A stretch of DNA of 35,376 bases from a virus. The stretch lies in the IMG/VR virus record IMGVR_UViG_3300009034_000129, positions 1 to 35,376 of that record; one strand, given 5' to 3'. Both the position numbers and the translations under genes were made by a program. Shown piece by piece: positions 7,610 to 14,042 of the stretch (its first letter is position 1; the number at the start of each line of letters is the position of its first letter). The notes below the pieces were generated by a model that was given only the letters and a program-made list of their open reading frames with translations, had not been told where the DNA came from and ran no database searches.

Positions 7610-7794
7610 AAAAGATTGAAAAATATCAGAAGGCACGGGCAGAGTTCGAGAAAAAGGCAGGAGAGCCTTGCCCAAATGCCACTGGAATCCTTAGCCAACA
7701 TTCTTTCTACGCTGAGAATGATGAAAATGGCAATGAAATGGAATGTATCAGTTGCCATTTGAGATTTCGATATATCGATAAATTGGAGGCATAA
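7606..7794 (+). CDS. Small Cys-containing early protein
   Basis: A 62-residue protein overlapping the previous stop by ATGA, with AGGAGG at 7596-7601. It begins with a lysine-rich helix and then carries GEPCPN near residue 22 and a CISCHLRF segment near residue 48. Together these could bind one zinc ion through cysteines and a histidine. Unknown function. Confidence 0.65.
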   Translation: MKKIEKYQKARAEFEKKAGEPCPNATGILSQHSFYAENDENGNEMECISCHLRFRYIDKLEA

Positions 7795-7812
7795 AACCAA
7801 AAAGGAGGAAGG

Positions 7813-7992
7813 ATGAAATATTTTAAGCAATATAAAGATAAAGACGAGAGAGCAATATTAAAAATAACAAAAGTGGAAGCAATCAACCTTGTGGGAAATC
7901 ATTATTCTAATCCCGATGAAGTTTTGAGTTCGTCTTCAAGAGAGCATAAAATCAGAACTCCATTTGTCAATGTTTGGAAGGAGGAAGGATGA
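7813..7992 (+). CDS. Small hypothetical early protein
   Basis: A 59-residue protein starting at ATG 7813 behind the strong site AAAGGAGGAAGG. It is rich in lysine and serine (MKYFKQYKDKDERAIL at the front, DEVLSSSSREHK in the middle). It ends in KEEG because its last codons form the SD site of the next gene, and stop and start overlap as ATGA. No family recognised. Confidence 0.6.
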   Translation: MKYFKQYKDKDERAILKITKVEAINLVGNHYSNPDEVLSSSSREHKIRTPFVNVWKEEG

Positions 7993-8141
7993 GAACAAAG
8001 AGAAAGAAAAAATATATTGAAATTGTTACCCAGAATGGTATGAGATGGCTATTCTCAACTACCCAAAAAACACTAATCACAATAAAAGAATTAGTTGATA
8101 TTGATACAGGTAATATCGTAAAAAAAACTATTTATAACTAA
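7989..8141 (+). CDS. Small basic early protein
   Basis: A 50-residue, strongly basic protein (opening MRTKRKKYIEIVTQNG) with the same GGAGGAAGG-ATG arrangement as its neighbours. The sequence suggests a small beta sheet with a charged start, which could bind nucleic acid. It is the last gene before the hairpin at 8153-8205. Function unknown. Confidence 0.58.
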   Translation: MRTKRKKKYIEIVTQNGMRWLFSTTQKTLITIKELVDIDTGNIVKKTIYN

Positions 8142-8152
8142 AATTAACCAAC

Positions 8153-8205
8153 AGGGCGGGTATCTCATAGAACCTCCAAATCTTCGAGATAACTCAACCC
8201 GCCCT
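8153..8205 (+). promoter_or_regulatory. GC-rich stem-loop before the replication initiator
   Basis: AGGGCGGGT (8153-8161) pairs perfectly with ACCCGCCCT (8197-8205). Inside it, ATCTC (8162-8166) pairs with GAGAT (8186-8190), leaving loop 8167-8185. The loop contains GAACCTCC, which resembles the anti-SD tail of 16S rRNA. No T tract follows, so it is not a forward terminator. The next gene (8218) has no SD site of its own, so this structure probably affects its translation or the stability of the message. Mechanism is inferred. Confidence 0.7.
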
Positions 8206-8217
8206 TAAAAGAAAAAA

Positions 8218-9069
8218 ATGCCACAGGGAAGAATAATATTGAAATCAATTTGTCAGAGTAAGAAAATGCCAAAGTTAAAAACTGATGGAGCAAGGTTGCT
8301 TTATACCTGGCTCCTGACTAATCTCGATATTAATGGTTGTTTTTCTGGTAACATTCAAGATATAAAAGGACAAATTTTTACAAGATTAAAACACTCACTT
8401 AAAACAATAGAATCCTATTTACAAGATTTAGAGAAAAATGACCTTATTGTTCGTTACGAAGTAGATGAAGAAGATTATATTTTTGTCCCCGATTTTGTTA
8501 AAAAGCAACCAAAATTAAGGGCTGACAGAGAAGCAGAGCCAACTATACCTTTACCAACTCAGGAGCAACTCAGGAGTAACTCAGGAGTAACTCCGGGTAC
8601 AAGTAAAGTAAAGTTTAAGTTAAAGAAAAGTATAAGTAAAGATAAAAGAAAGAAAAAACCTTTTGTTGAAAATTCTATCGAATTTCAACTTTCCAAATAT
8701 CTTTTTGATTTAATCAGAAAAAGGAAGCCAGATTTCAAAAAACCAAATAAAGAGAAGTGGACAGAACATATTGATAAAATGATTCGATTAGATAAGAGAA
8801 AACCAAAACGGATTCGAGAAATAATCAAGTGGTGTCAACAAGATGGTTTCTGGCAAAACAATATCTTATCAACTGAGAAACTAAGAAAACAGTTTGATCA
8901 GTTAGAGCTGAAAGCAGATTCAAAAAAAGAGAAGAAAGAAGATGAGTTAATAAAACAAGCGGAGGAATGTTCACGATATGCGGGTCCGAACTGTGTCTAT
9001 GAAACTTCTGGTACACCTGAAAAAATTTGCAAGTACTGCCATAGATATAAAAAAAAGGAGAAGCAATGA
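8218..9069 (+). CDS. Phage replication initiator / replisome organizer
   Basis: A 283-residue protein. Residues about 1-105 form a winged-helix domain of the type found in phage replisome organizers (KLKTDGARLLYTWLL, IKGQIF, DLIVRYEV, then VPDFVKKQ and DREAEPTIPLP). Residues 110-150 are a low-complexity basic linker that carries the iterons. Residues about 155-230 match the usual C-terminal domain of such proteins (IREIIKWCQQDGFW, NILSTEKLRKQFDQL). The end holds a Cys cluster (CSRYAGPNC, CKYC), a possible zinc site. It should bind the origin and load host replication proteins. ATG 8218 lacks an SD site, unlike most genes here. Confidence 0.8.
   Translation: MPQGRIILKSICQSKKMPKLKTDGARLLYTWLLTNLDINGCFSGNIQDIKGQIFTRLKHSLKTIESYLQDLEKNDLIVRYEVDEEDYIFVPDFVKKQPKLRADREAEPTIPLPTQEQLRSNSGVTPGTSKVKFKLKKSISKDKRKKKPFVENSIEFQLSKYLFDLIRKRKPDFKKPNKEKWTEHIDKMIRLDKRKPKRIREIIKWCQQDGFWQNNILSTEKLRKQFDQLELKADSKKEKKEDELIKQAEECSRYAGPNCVYETSGTPEKICKYCHRYKKKEKQ
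8556..8599 (+). repeat. Iterons inside the initiator gene (candidate replication origin)
   Basis: Four consecutive 11-bp units of the form AACTCAGGAGY lie at 8556-8566, 8567-8577, 8578-8588 and, degenerate, 8589-8599. Eleven is not a multiple of three, so the repeats do not produce a repeated peptide, which argues for selection at the DNA level. A strongly A-rich segment without cytosine follows (about 8601-8660), suitable as an unwinding element. Iterons within the initiator gene followed by AT-rich DNA is the arrangement of the lambda O origin. Confidence 0.72.
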
Positions 9070-9218
9070 GATGCCTTTCTTGTGATAGCTTAAACACATA
9101 CTACTGGAGCGGAACTGATGGTCATTCAGGGCAACAGAGCGTCCTGCATTGTTATGAGTGCGGTGATAGTTATGAGAATGGAGAACTTATAACGGAAGGA
9201 GGTGAAGATGATGATTGA
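9066..9218 (+). CDS. Small zinc-ribbon protein
   Basis: A 50-residue protein beginning with the ATGA overlap at the initiator stop. CLSC at residues 3-6 and CYEC at about 34-37 form a complete two-knuckle zinc ribbon, with GTDGHSGQQS between them. The C-terminus is acidic and overlaps the start of the nuclease gene. Zinc ribbons of this size often bind nucleic acid or a partner protein. Specific function unknown. Confidence 0.7.
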   Translation: MRCLSCDSLNTYYWSGTDGHSGQQSVLHCYECGDSYENGELITEGGEDDD

Positions 9219-9987
9219 CCATATTAGTTATTCTCAGTTATCAATGTATTCCCGTTGTGGAGAGCAATATCGTAGAAGATATATTGAAGGTGAAAAAATT
9301 CCTCCTGGGATTGCTTTGATTAGAGGTATTTCGATTCACAAGGGAGCGGAGGAGAACAATAAATATAAACTTGCAACAAAGAAAGACAAGAAAAAATCTG
9401 ACATAATCGAAGTTGTTTCTGCTACTTTCGATGACAAACTAAAAGACGGTATATGGCTCACAAAAGAGGATAAATCTCGCAAGAGTCAAATAATTGGAGA
9501 GAGTAAAGATGACACGGTTAAACTTGCTGGTTTATACTGTGATGAAACCGCTCCACAAATTATGCCTGATAAGATAGAACTCTGGTTTGAGATTCCTCTT
9601 GAAACCACAAAACTCACAGGGCGTATTGATATTATAGATGACAAAGGTTTTGTGAGAGATCTAAAAACAGCAAGTAAAAGCAAAAATCAAAGAGTTATTG
9701 ATTTAACATCTCAGCTGACTTGTTACGCTCTTGCTTATGAGTTTCTCTTTGGTAAACCACCGTCAAACATTGTTTTGGATGTTCTTGTAAATACGAAAGT
9801 TCCGAAATATCAATTCCTTGAAACAAAGAGATCCCACAAAGATATTGACATCCTTTTGAAACGGTTGAATACAATGCTAATGGGAATCGAAAAAGGCGTT
9901 TTCATGCCCGCGGATCCTGGTGAAAGCTGGATGTGTGATGAAAAATGGTGTGGATACTTCTGGACATGCCCTTATAGAAATCCATAG
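9208..9987 (+). CDS. RecB/Cas4-like PD-(D/E)XK nuclease with Fe-S type cysteines
   Basis: A 259-residue nuclease of the RecB/Cas4/AddB superfamily. The front ISYSQLSMYSRCGEQYRRRY carries Cys17. The active site is seen as GRIDIID (Asp141) and DLKTAS (Asp151, Lys153), followed by the helix SQLTCYALAYEFL. Cys243, Cys248 and Cys254 near the C-terminus together with Cys17 form the four-cysteine Fe-S staple typical of the group. It would process DNA ends, most likely as the exonuclease partner of the annealing protein at 10325. ATG 9208 is chosen for its distance from AAGGAGGT (9196-9203); GTG 9202 or ATG 9211 are alternatives. Confidence 0.87.
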   Translation: MMIDHISYSQLSMYSRCGEQYRRRYIEGEKIPPGIALIRGISIHKGAEENNKYKLATKKDKKKSDIIEVVSATFDDKLKDGIWLTKEDKSRKSQIIGESKDDTVKLAGLYCDETAPQIMPDKIELWFEIPLETTKLTGRIDIIDDKGFVRDLKTASKSKNQRVIDLTSQLTCYALAYEFLFGKPPSNIVLDVLVNTKVPKYQFLETKRSHKDIDILLKRLNTMLMGIEKGVFMPADPGESWMCDEKWCGYFWTCPYRNP

Positions 9988-10005
9988 AGAATGGAGGTGA
10001 TTAAA

Positions 10006-10308
10006 ATGTATAAGATTTACAAATATGAGTTACCCATTCAAGATAGACCTACTTTGTTGATTGAAAATCCTGCTCGGATTTTATCTGTTAAAGAGCAAAG
10101 AGGGAAAATAGTTGTATATGCATTAGTAAAACCAGAGTCAGATTTTGCCACCATTAAAAAAGAGATTCATTTTCGTGTTATTGGGACTGGGCACGATATT
10201 TCTGAAGATGAATATAAGACATTGGAAAGAGGTTTTATATTTCTTGATACGGTTAAATTAGCATTAGGAAGGTTGATGTTTCATATATTTGTGGAGAAAA
10301 AAATATAA
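10006..10308 (+). CDS. DUF7352-like small phage protein
   Basis: A 100-residue protein. MYKIYKYELPIQ, the ILSVKEQRGKIVVYALVKPE stretch, the IGTGHDIS motif and the hydrophobic end RLMFHIFVE follow the pattern I know for the DUF7352 family, which is common near phage replication and recombination genes. The biochemical role is unknown. Start ATG 10006 follows GGAGGTGA by seven bases; an in-frame ATG 9991 overlaps the SD itself and is less likely. Confidence 0.75.
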   Translation: MYKIYKYELPIQDRPTLLIENPARILSVKEQRGKIVVYALVKPESDFATIKKEIHFRVIGTGHDISEDEYKTLERGFIFLDTVKLALGRLMFHIFVEKKI

Positions 10309-10324
10309 AAAGGAGGTGATAAAA

Positions 10325-11398
10325 GTGAAGAAGAAAGATGAAACAAAACAACAGGATTTTACTGATATTCCTGTCTCTACTCTGGACCCGAGAGTCGATA
10401 TTCTCAAAGGAGGGAAAACTCTGATTAAAACAGAGGTTGAATATCATACTGCAATATCAGTTCAAAAACCAAGAGACATCGATGAGATTGTGAAAAACGT
10501 TCTCAAAGAAGCTGAGTTTGGTGGACAGGAATTTTATTATTCCTGGCCAATCAATACGAAGTATGGCAAGAAAATCGTGGAAGGTGGAAGCGTTGGGCTT
10601 GCTGTTTCACTTGCAAGAGAATGGACAAACTGTGCTATTCCCGTAGAAGTAAGTGAGAACGATGAGTGTTACACTTTCCGAGCTGCCTTCGTTGACCTCG
10701 AAAAAGGTTTTACCCTGATGAGGACCTATAGACAGAGAAAAGCGCAAGATATAGGGAAAAAATATGATGAGCAACGAGCGCAGGATATGATTTTTCAGAT
10801 TGGACAGAGTAAGGCAATAAGAAATGTTGTCTTGAACGCGGTCCCAAAATGGCTCGTTAAACAAGCTATTGAGAGGGCAAAAGAGGCGGTTCTGAAAAAC
10901 ATAACAAAAGATGGGATTGATACAGCAAGAAATAAAGCAATCTCTTTTTTTCAGGGTTATGGTATTTCAGTTGAACGGTTGATTATATTCCTTGGTAAAA
11001 AAGAGAACGATTGGACAATAGAAGATATTACTCAACTTCGTTCTGCAGGACAAATGGTTAAAGATGGCGAGGTTTCGACAGATGAAATTTTTCCACCTCT
11101 TGAAACAGAAGAACCAAAAAAACCTCAAACCACAGAAGAGGTTCTCGGGAATGGCAAAAATGAAGACACCAAGGAAAAAGGAAAGTCTAAGCCAAAGCAA
11201 AAACACACAAAGGAATTTATTGCTGAGTTTGTGAATGTAACCATTGAGTGCGTTGCCAAAGGGAAAAAGATTTCACCTGCAGAATTGCCAACAAAGGATA
11301 AGGAGAATCTCAAGAAAGTAACATTGAAAAAACTTGAGAGATTGCCGAACGATAAGGCAGAAATAGAACTCAACGATATGAAGGAGGCATTGAAATAA
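10325..11398 (+). CDS. Putative single-strand annealing protein (recombinase-like)
   Basis: A 357-residue protein starting at GTG 10325 behind AAAGGAGGTG. Its core (residues about 50-190) has the pattern GGSVGLAVSLAREW (87-100), then FRAAFVDLEKGFTLMRTYRQ and SKAIRNVVLNAVPKWLV (162-178). I associate this with a widespread phage family predicted to have a Rad52-like, single-strand annealing role. The adjacent nuclease, as in Exo-Bet systems, supports this. Residues 235-290 are acidic and proline-rich. The C-terminal helical basic segment (residues 295-357) could contact a partner. It is not RecT or Erf by obvious motif, so the exact family is uncertain. Confidence 0.6.
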   Translation: MKKKDETKQQDFTDIPVSTLDPRVDILKGGKTLIKTEVEYHTAISVQKPRDIDEIVKNVLKEAEFGGQEFYYSWPINTKYGKKIVEGGSVGLAVSLAREWTNCAIPVEVSENDECYTFRAAFVDLEKGFTLMRTYRQRKAQDIGKKYDEQRAQDMIFQIGQSKAIRNVVLNAVPKWLVKQAIERAKEAVLKNITKDGIDTARNKAISFFQGYGISVERLIIFLGKKENDWTIEDITQLRSAGQMVKDGEVSTDEIFPPLETEEPKKPQTTEEVLGNGKNEDTKEKGKSKPKQKHTKEFIAEFVNVTIECVAKGKKISPAELPTKDKENLKKVTLKKLERLPNDKAEIELNDMKEALK

Positions 11399-11406
11399 GA
11401 ATGAGA

Positions 11407-11500
11407 GGCTCGGTTGTGATGTGATAGTCTGACTGAACGGAGGTTCGTCCTATCCTGATAGTTGGTGGTAAGTTGCAATTATCGAATTGCCAACCGAGCC
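11407..11500 (+). ncRNA. Structured intercistronic RNA element, copy 1
   Basis: GGCTCGGTTG (11407-11416) pairs perfectly with CAACCGAGCC (11491-11500). Inside are GCAATT-ATCG-AATTGC (11475-11490), stacked directly on the closing stem, and GATAG (11423-11427) pairing with CTATC (11450-11454) or an alternative local CTATC/GATAG hairpin. The closing stem is identical to that of the element at 15342-15451. The 13-base sequence GAAATAAGAATGA flanks the element on both sides (11392-11404 and 11508-11520). It fills the gap between two early genes and contains no coding frame of note. Confidence 0.75.
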
Positions 11501-11516
11501 TTGAAAGGAAATAAGA

Positions 11517-11855
11517 ATGAATCTAAGAACAAGAATGATGTTAGAGGCAGGTTTGATAATTTGTGAAAACGAAAATAGAAGTACAGAATATACCATACAG
11601 TATCTGCAGGATTTCGCAAAGGTTGACCACGACTGCGTAATGAATTTTTTATGTGAGAATCGAGATAAAGAGAAAGGAGATGAGATGACTGGTAAAGATT
11701 TAAGAGGAAAAGTAAATAATTTCAATGATGCATTAACCGATATTAGATGTTTTCTCAGAGAAAAAAAAGTGTTAAATACTGAGATTACTGTCCTTATTGA
11801 TAGCATTAAAGAAGATTGTAATGAGTTATTTTACTTAATCCCATTAGAGAAATGA
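11517..11855 (+). CDS. Hypothetical helical early protein
   Basis: A 112-residue, mainly helical protein starting at ATG 11517, 16 bases after the RNA element, with a moderate AAAGGA site. An internal in-frame ATG (11685) has a good GGAG site upstream and could give a shorter 56-residue form. The second half (KVNNFNDALTDIRCFLREKKVLNTEITVLIDS, described in two parts: residues 61-80 and 81-92) looks amphipathic. No family is recognised. It overlaps the next gene by ATGA. Confidence 0.6.
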   Translation: MNLRTRMMLEAGLIICENENRSTEYTIQYLQDFAKVDHDCVMNFLCENRDKEKGDEMTGKDLRGKVNNFNDALTDIRCFLREKKVLNTEITVLIDSIKEDCNELFYLIPLEK

Positions 11856-12073
11856 CCGATAAAATCCGTTCCTGCAACAGTAGCATCCCTGAATCTAAAT
11901 ACAATCAAATCTTTAGAAAAGAGAAGAAAATAAAGAAATGTTGGCGGTGTGGAATAGATGAAGTTTATGATATAGAAGACAATAATGGTATGTGTTATAA
12001 TTGCTATGTTGAATGCGTAGAGGCAGAAGAGCGAGAACGAAATAGCACTTTTGAAAATGGAGAGCAAAAATGA
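11852..12073 (+). CDS. Small zinc-binding protein
   Basis: A 73-residue protein with CWRC at residues 30-33 and CYNC at about 48-51, spaced as a zinc ribbon with an acidic hairpin (GIDEVYDIEDNNG) between. The N-terminus is basic and the C-terminus acidic. It overlaps both neighbours by ATGA-type junctions. Probably nucleic-acid or protein binding; function unknown. Confidence 0.68.
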   Translation: MTDKIRSCNSSIPESKYNQIFRKEKKIKKCWRCGIDEVYDIEDNNGMCYNCYVECVEAEERERNSTFENGEQK

Positions 12074-12156
12074 TTAACATATTTCTTTACTCAACCAAAA
12101 TTTTCATAATGTTAGTTTTATTTCCAGCGTGCTTCGTTGACGGATTTTGGGAGTAA
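12070..12156 (+). CDS. Possible 28-residue hydrophobic peptide
   Basis: A short frame beginning with the ATGA overlap of the preceding gene and reading MINIFLYSTKIFIMLVLF, then PACFVDGFWE. It would form a single membrane helix. The same DNA forms a 14-bp long-range RNA stem (12086-12157), so either the peptide, the structure, or both may be selected. It has no SD site and would depend on coupling. Confidence 0.35.
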   Translation: MINIFLYSTKIFIMLVLFPACFVDGFWE

Positions 12157-12157
12157 A
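12086..12157 (+). promoter_or_regulatory. Long-range intercistronic stem-loop
   Basis: TTTACTC (12086-12092) pairs with GAGTAAA (12151-12157), and after a two-base bulge CCAAAAT (12095-12101) pairs with ATTTTGG (12144-12150), 14 perfect pairs in all. Inside, CAGCG (12125-12129) pairs with CGTTG (12135-12139) around a five-base loop. No T tract follows. The structure ends 26 bases before the next start codon and 14 bases before its GAGGTGAG site. Confidence 0.6.
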
Positions 12158-12182
12158 CTTTTAAGAGAGAGGTGAGATATAA

Positions 12183-12461
12183 ATGAAAGTTGCTATAAAT
12201 AGTTGTTATGGTGGTTTCGGTTTATCAAAAGAAGCATATAAATTTCTGAAATTAGAATGGGACGGATATGGATATGATTATTGTGATAAGAAAAAAAGAA
12301 ACGCTCCTGAACTTATAAAATGTATTGAGACATTAGGGAAAAAAGCAAGTGGTTGTTTTGCAGAATTAAAAATAGTTGAAATTCCCGATGATATAGAATA
12401 CATAATAGAAGAATATGATGGTGTTGAATGGATAGCGGAAAAACATAGAACTTGGAAGTAA
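12183..12461 (+). CDS. Conserved phage protein of unknown function
   Basis: A 92-residue protein of a family common in tailed phages. The opening MKVAINSCYGGFGLS, the KRNAPELIKCIETLG segment, ELKIVEIPDDIEYII and the ending EEYDGVEWIAEKHRTW are the conserved blocks as I remember them. No activity is known to me for the family. It has a GAGGTGAG site upstream and a structured leader at 12086-12157. Confidence 0.8.
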   Translation: MKVAINSCYGGFGLSKEAYKFLKLEWDGYGYDYCDKKKRNAPELIKCIETLGKKASGCFAELKIVEIPDDIEYIIEEYDGVEWIAEKHRTWK

Positions 12462-12465
12462 TAAA

Positions 12466-12765
12466 ATGAACGGCACACAATTAAGTTTAGGATTGAGACA
12501 GGAGCAACAAGAGCCTGAAGAAATTCGTAAACTAAAAGAGAAACTCAGAGACGAACGAAACACAACACAACCCGCAAGAGTGTTTAGGCTTTTGCGGGCT
12601 TATGGAACGCTCAATACAATCGAACTGGTTGAGCATTGCCTCAGTTTATCACCAAAAATTTCTCACGGTGATAGAAAGTTGAGATACTTATATACGTGGG
12701 GAGTAGTAGAAAAGTTTAAACGGGAAGGAAGCAAAATCCTGATATGGAGGGAGCGAATGTTATGA
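12466..12765 (+). CDS. Winged-helix DNA-binding protein
   Basis: A 99-residue protein. After a charged Glu/Gln/Lys-rich N-terminus, residues about 36-95 read as a winged helix: ARVFRLLRAYGTLNTIELVE as helices 1-2, HGDRKLRYLYTWGVVEKF as recognition helix, and GSKILIWR as wing. It may be a small transcription regulator of the phage. The SD site is weak (GGAAG), and the stop overlaps the next start. Confidence 0.65.
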   Translation: MNGTQLSLGLRQEQQEPEEIRKLKEKLRDERNTTQPARVFRLLRAYGTLNTIELVEHCLSLSPKISHGDRKLRYLYTWGVVEKFKREGSKILIWRERML

Positions 12766-12893
12766 AATATATAATCATAGCACTTATTTTGCTTGAATTG
12801 TTATTGCTTCAATGGATAGCTGATGAATTACTTCTCAAGCGGGCTTTAGACGCTTGGCAGATTATAATAGAGGTTGAGGAGATTGTTAAATGA
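12762..12893 (+). CDS. 43-residue single-pass membrane peptide
   Basis: The frame begins and ends with ATGA overlaps to its two neighbours, and GGAGGGAG lies upstream. Residues 4-22 are a leucine/isoleucine-rich membrane helix (IIIALILLELLLLQW), followed by an amphipathic acidic helix. No family recognised. The tight junctions on both sides make it a credible gene. Confidence 0.65.
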   Translation: MKYIIIALILLELLLLQWIADELLLKRALDAWQIIIEVEEIVK

Positions 12894-13246
12894 TTGACAA
12901 GATAAAATTATGGCTTGAAAAGTGGGGCAGACTCACTCCCCTAAAGGCTATCCGAATAAATTGCGTTGATTGTCAAGGCGGAATAGAGGAGGGAAGCGTT
13001 AAAGGGGTGAGATTATGTCCTAACATCCTATGCGTTTTCTGGGGCTTCAGAATGAGACGCAACCCGTTTCTGAAGGGTAGATATAAAGTCAAGCAAGAAC
13101 GCACGAAATCGGGACGGTTTTCTCCGTTAAAAGCGGTAAAAAAAGATACTGTGGTGTCTGTTAGTGAGGGTGTTTTTGTCTCAAAGGAAGAATGGGGGAA
13201 AATCAAGAAAAAATTAAAGGAGATAGAGAATGGGAAAGAGAGATAA
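12890..13246 (+). CDS. Conserved Cys-rich phage protein (zinc-binding)
   Basis: A 118-residue protein containing the blocks LTPLKAIRINCVDCQGG (residues 15-31), VRLCPNILCVFWGFRMRRNP (40-59). These define a widespread small family in phages of anaerobes and thermophiles. The four cysteines (CVDC, CPNILC) probably hold one zinc ion. The C-terminal half is basic, with a second LKAV segment, and ends in a charged helix. Function unknown; nucleic-acid binding is plausible. Confidence 0.78.
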   Translation: MIDKIKLWLEKWGRLTPLKAIRINCVDCQGGIEEGSVKGVRLCPNILCVFWGFRMRRNPFLKGRYKVKQERTKSGRFSPLKAVKKDTVVSVSEGVFVSKEEWGKIKKKLKEIENGKER

Positions 13247-13595
13247 AGGAAATTATTACAAGAGGAAAACAAAGAAATGGTTTATCAAACAGGGTTATTG
13301 GTGTGATTATGTAGAACGTTTACAGAGAATTGTAACATATGATAAATTTACAAAAGAACCAAAAGTTATATTCGTCAAACAGGATTTAGCAGGAGCTGAC
13401 CTTCTCGCAATGAATGGTGAAGAACTTATCTTTGCTAACTCGAAACTCGGAAGAAAAAACATTGCAGAGGGCTTGAAAGAGTTTGCGAAATTTCCTTATC
13501 CTCCATTCGTGAAACGATGGCTTGTGGTCTGGGAAGTTAGAGCAAGAGAACCTGAAATTATAGAATATGAGGAAGGAGGTGATAAGAATGTATGA
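13230..13595 (+). CDS. Holliday-junction-resolvase-like / restriction-fold nuclease
   Basis: A 121-residue protein with the layout of small PD-(D/E)XK nucleases: a basic front (KRKTKKWFIKQGYWCDYVE), Asp in DLAGADLLAM (around residue 55), and a strand ELIFANSKLG in the position of the catalytic E-x-K, followed by EGLKEFAKFPYPP. The catalytic Glu/Gln-x-Lys is not clean, so activity is uncertain. It overlaps the previous gene by 17 bases and sits with recombination genes, which supports resolvase or VRR-NUC-like function. Confidence 0.6.
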   Translation: MGKRDKGNYYKRKTKKWFIKQGYWCDYVERLQRIVTYDKFTKEPKVIFVKQDLAGADLLAMNGEELIFANSKLGRKNIAEGLKEFAKFPYPPFVKRWLVVWEVRAREPEIIEYEEGGDKNV

Positions 13596-14016
13596 CGCAG
13601 TAGAAACTTTTACAGACTGTCCGAAGTGCAAGAAAGCAAGGTTAATCAAATGCTTTCCCGACCTTTTTATTTGTCCTAAATGCAAGAGAGTATTTTTGTT
13701 TACTAAGGGAAGAAAGAGAAATTTTTTCAGAAAGACTTCAGTTGATAATGAAAGAGAATGTAGAGCGGTTCTGGATTCTGGTAACTGGAAACCAGTTCAA
13801 AAAGTCGAAGGAGAAAAGGAAACAGGCGGGATTAAAATAAAACTGACAACAGAATATCTTAGTCTTGAAGATGAAAGGAAGATATTTATTTCTGAGGCGA
13901 AAACTCTCTTAGGAAAATTTGAGCGTCTTCTTTCTCGATATAGTAAAAAAGTAGAAGACAACAAGGCTATTCTTGAGAAAATCAATGACTTAACGAAAGG
14001 AGGTAACACAGATTAG
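13588..14016 (+). CDS. Zinc-ribbon protein with helical C-terminus
   Basis: A 142-residue protein. CPKC at residues 11-14 and CPKC at about 29-32 form a classical zinc ribbon, followed by a basic KGRKRNFFRK stretch, then beta and finally a helical segment (residues 90-135). ATG 13588 is used because AAGGAGGTGA (13573-13582) lies at the right distance; an earlier in-frame ATG 13567 lies before that site. Placed directly upstream of the SMC-like ATPase, it may be its partner or a DNA-binding accessory. Confidence 0.7.
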   Translation: MYDAVETFTDCPKCKKARLIKCFPDLFICPKCKRVFLFTKGRKRNFFRKTSVDNERECRAVLDSGNWKPVQKVEGEKETGGIKIKLTTEYLSLEDERKIFISEAKTLLGKFERLLSRYSKKVEDNKAILEKINDLTKGGNTD

Positions 14017-14042
14017 TCTAACCTTAAAGAAGTGGAGGAAAA

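Noticed and set aside
11392-11520. Classical insertion sequence at the RNA element
   Set aside because: There is no transposase frame, and the 13-bp repeats are separated from the stem by 2 and 7 bases; a non-coding insertion is possible, but not an IS.
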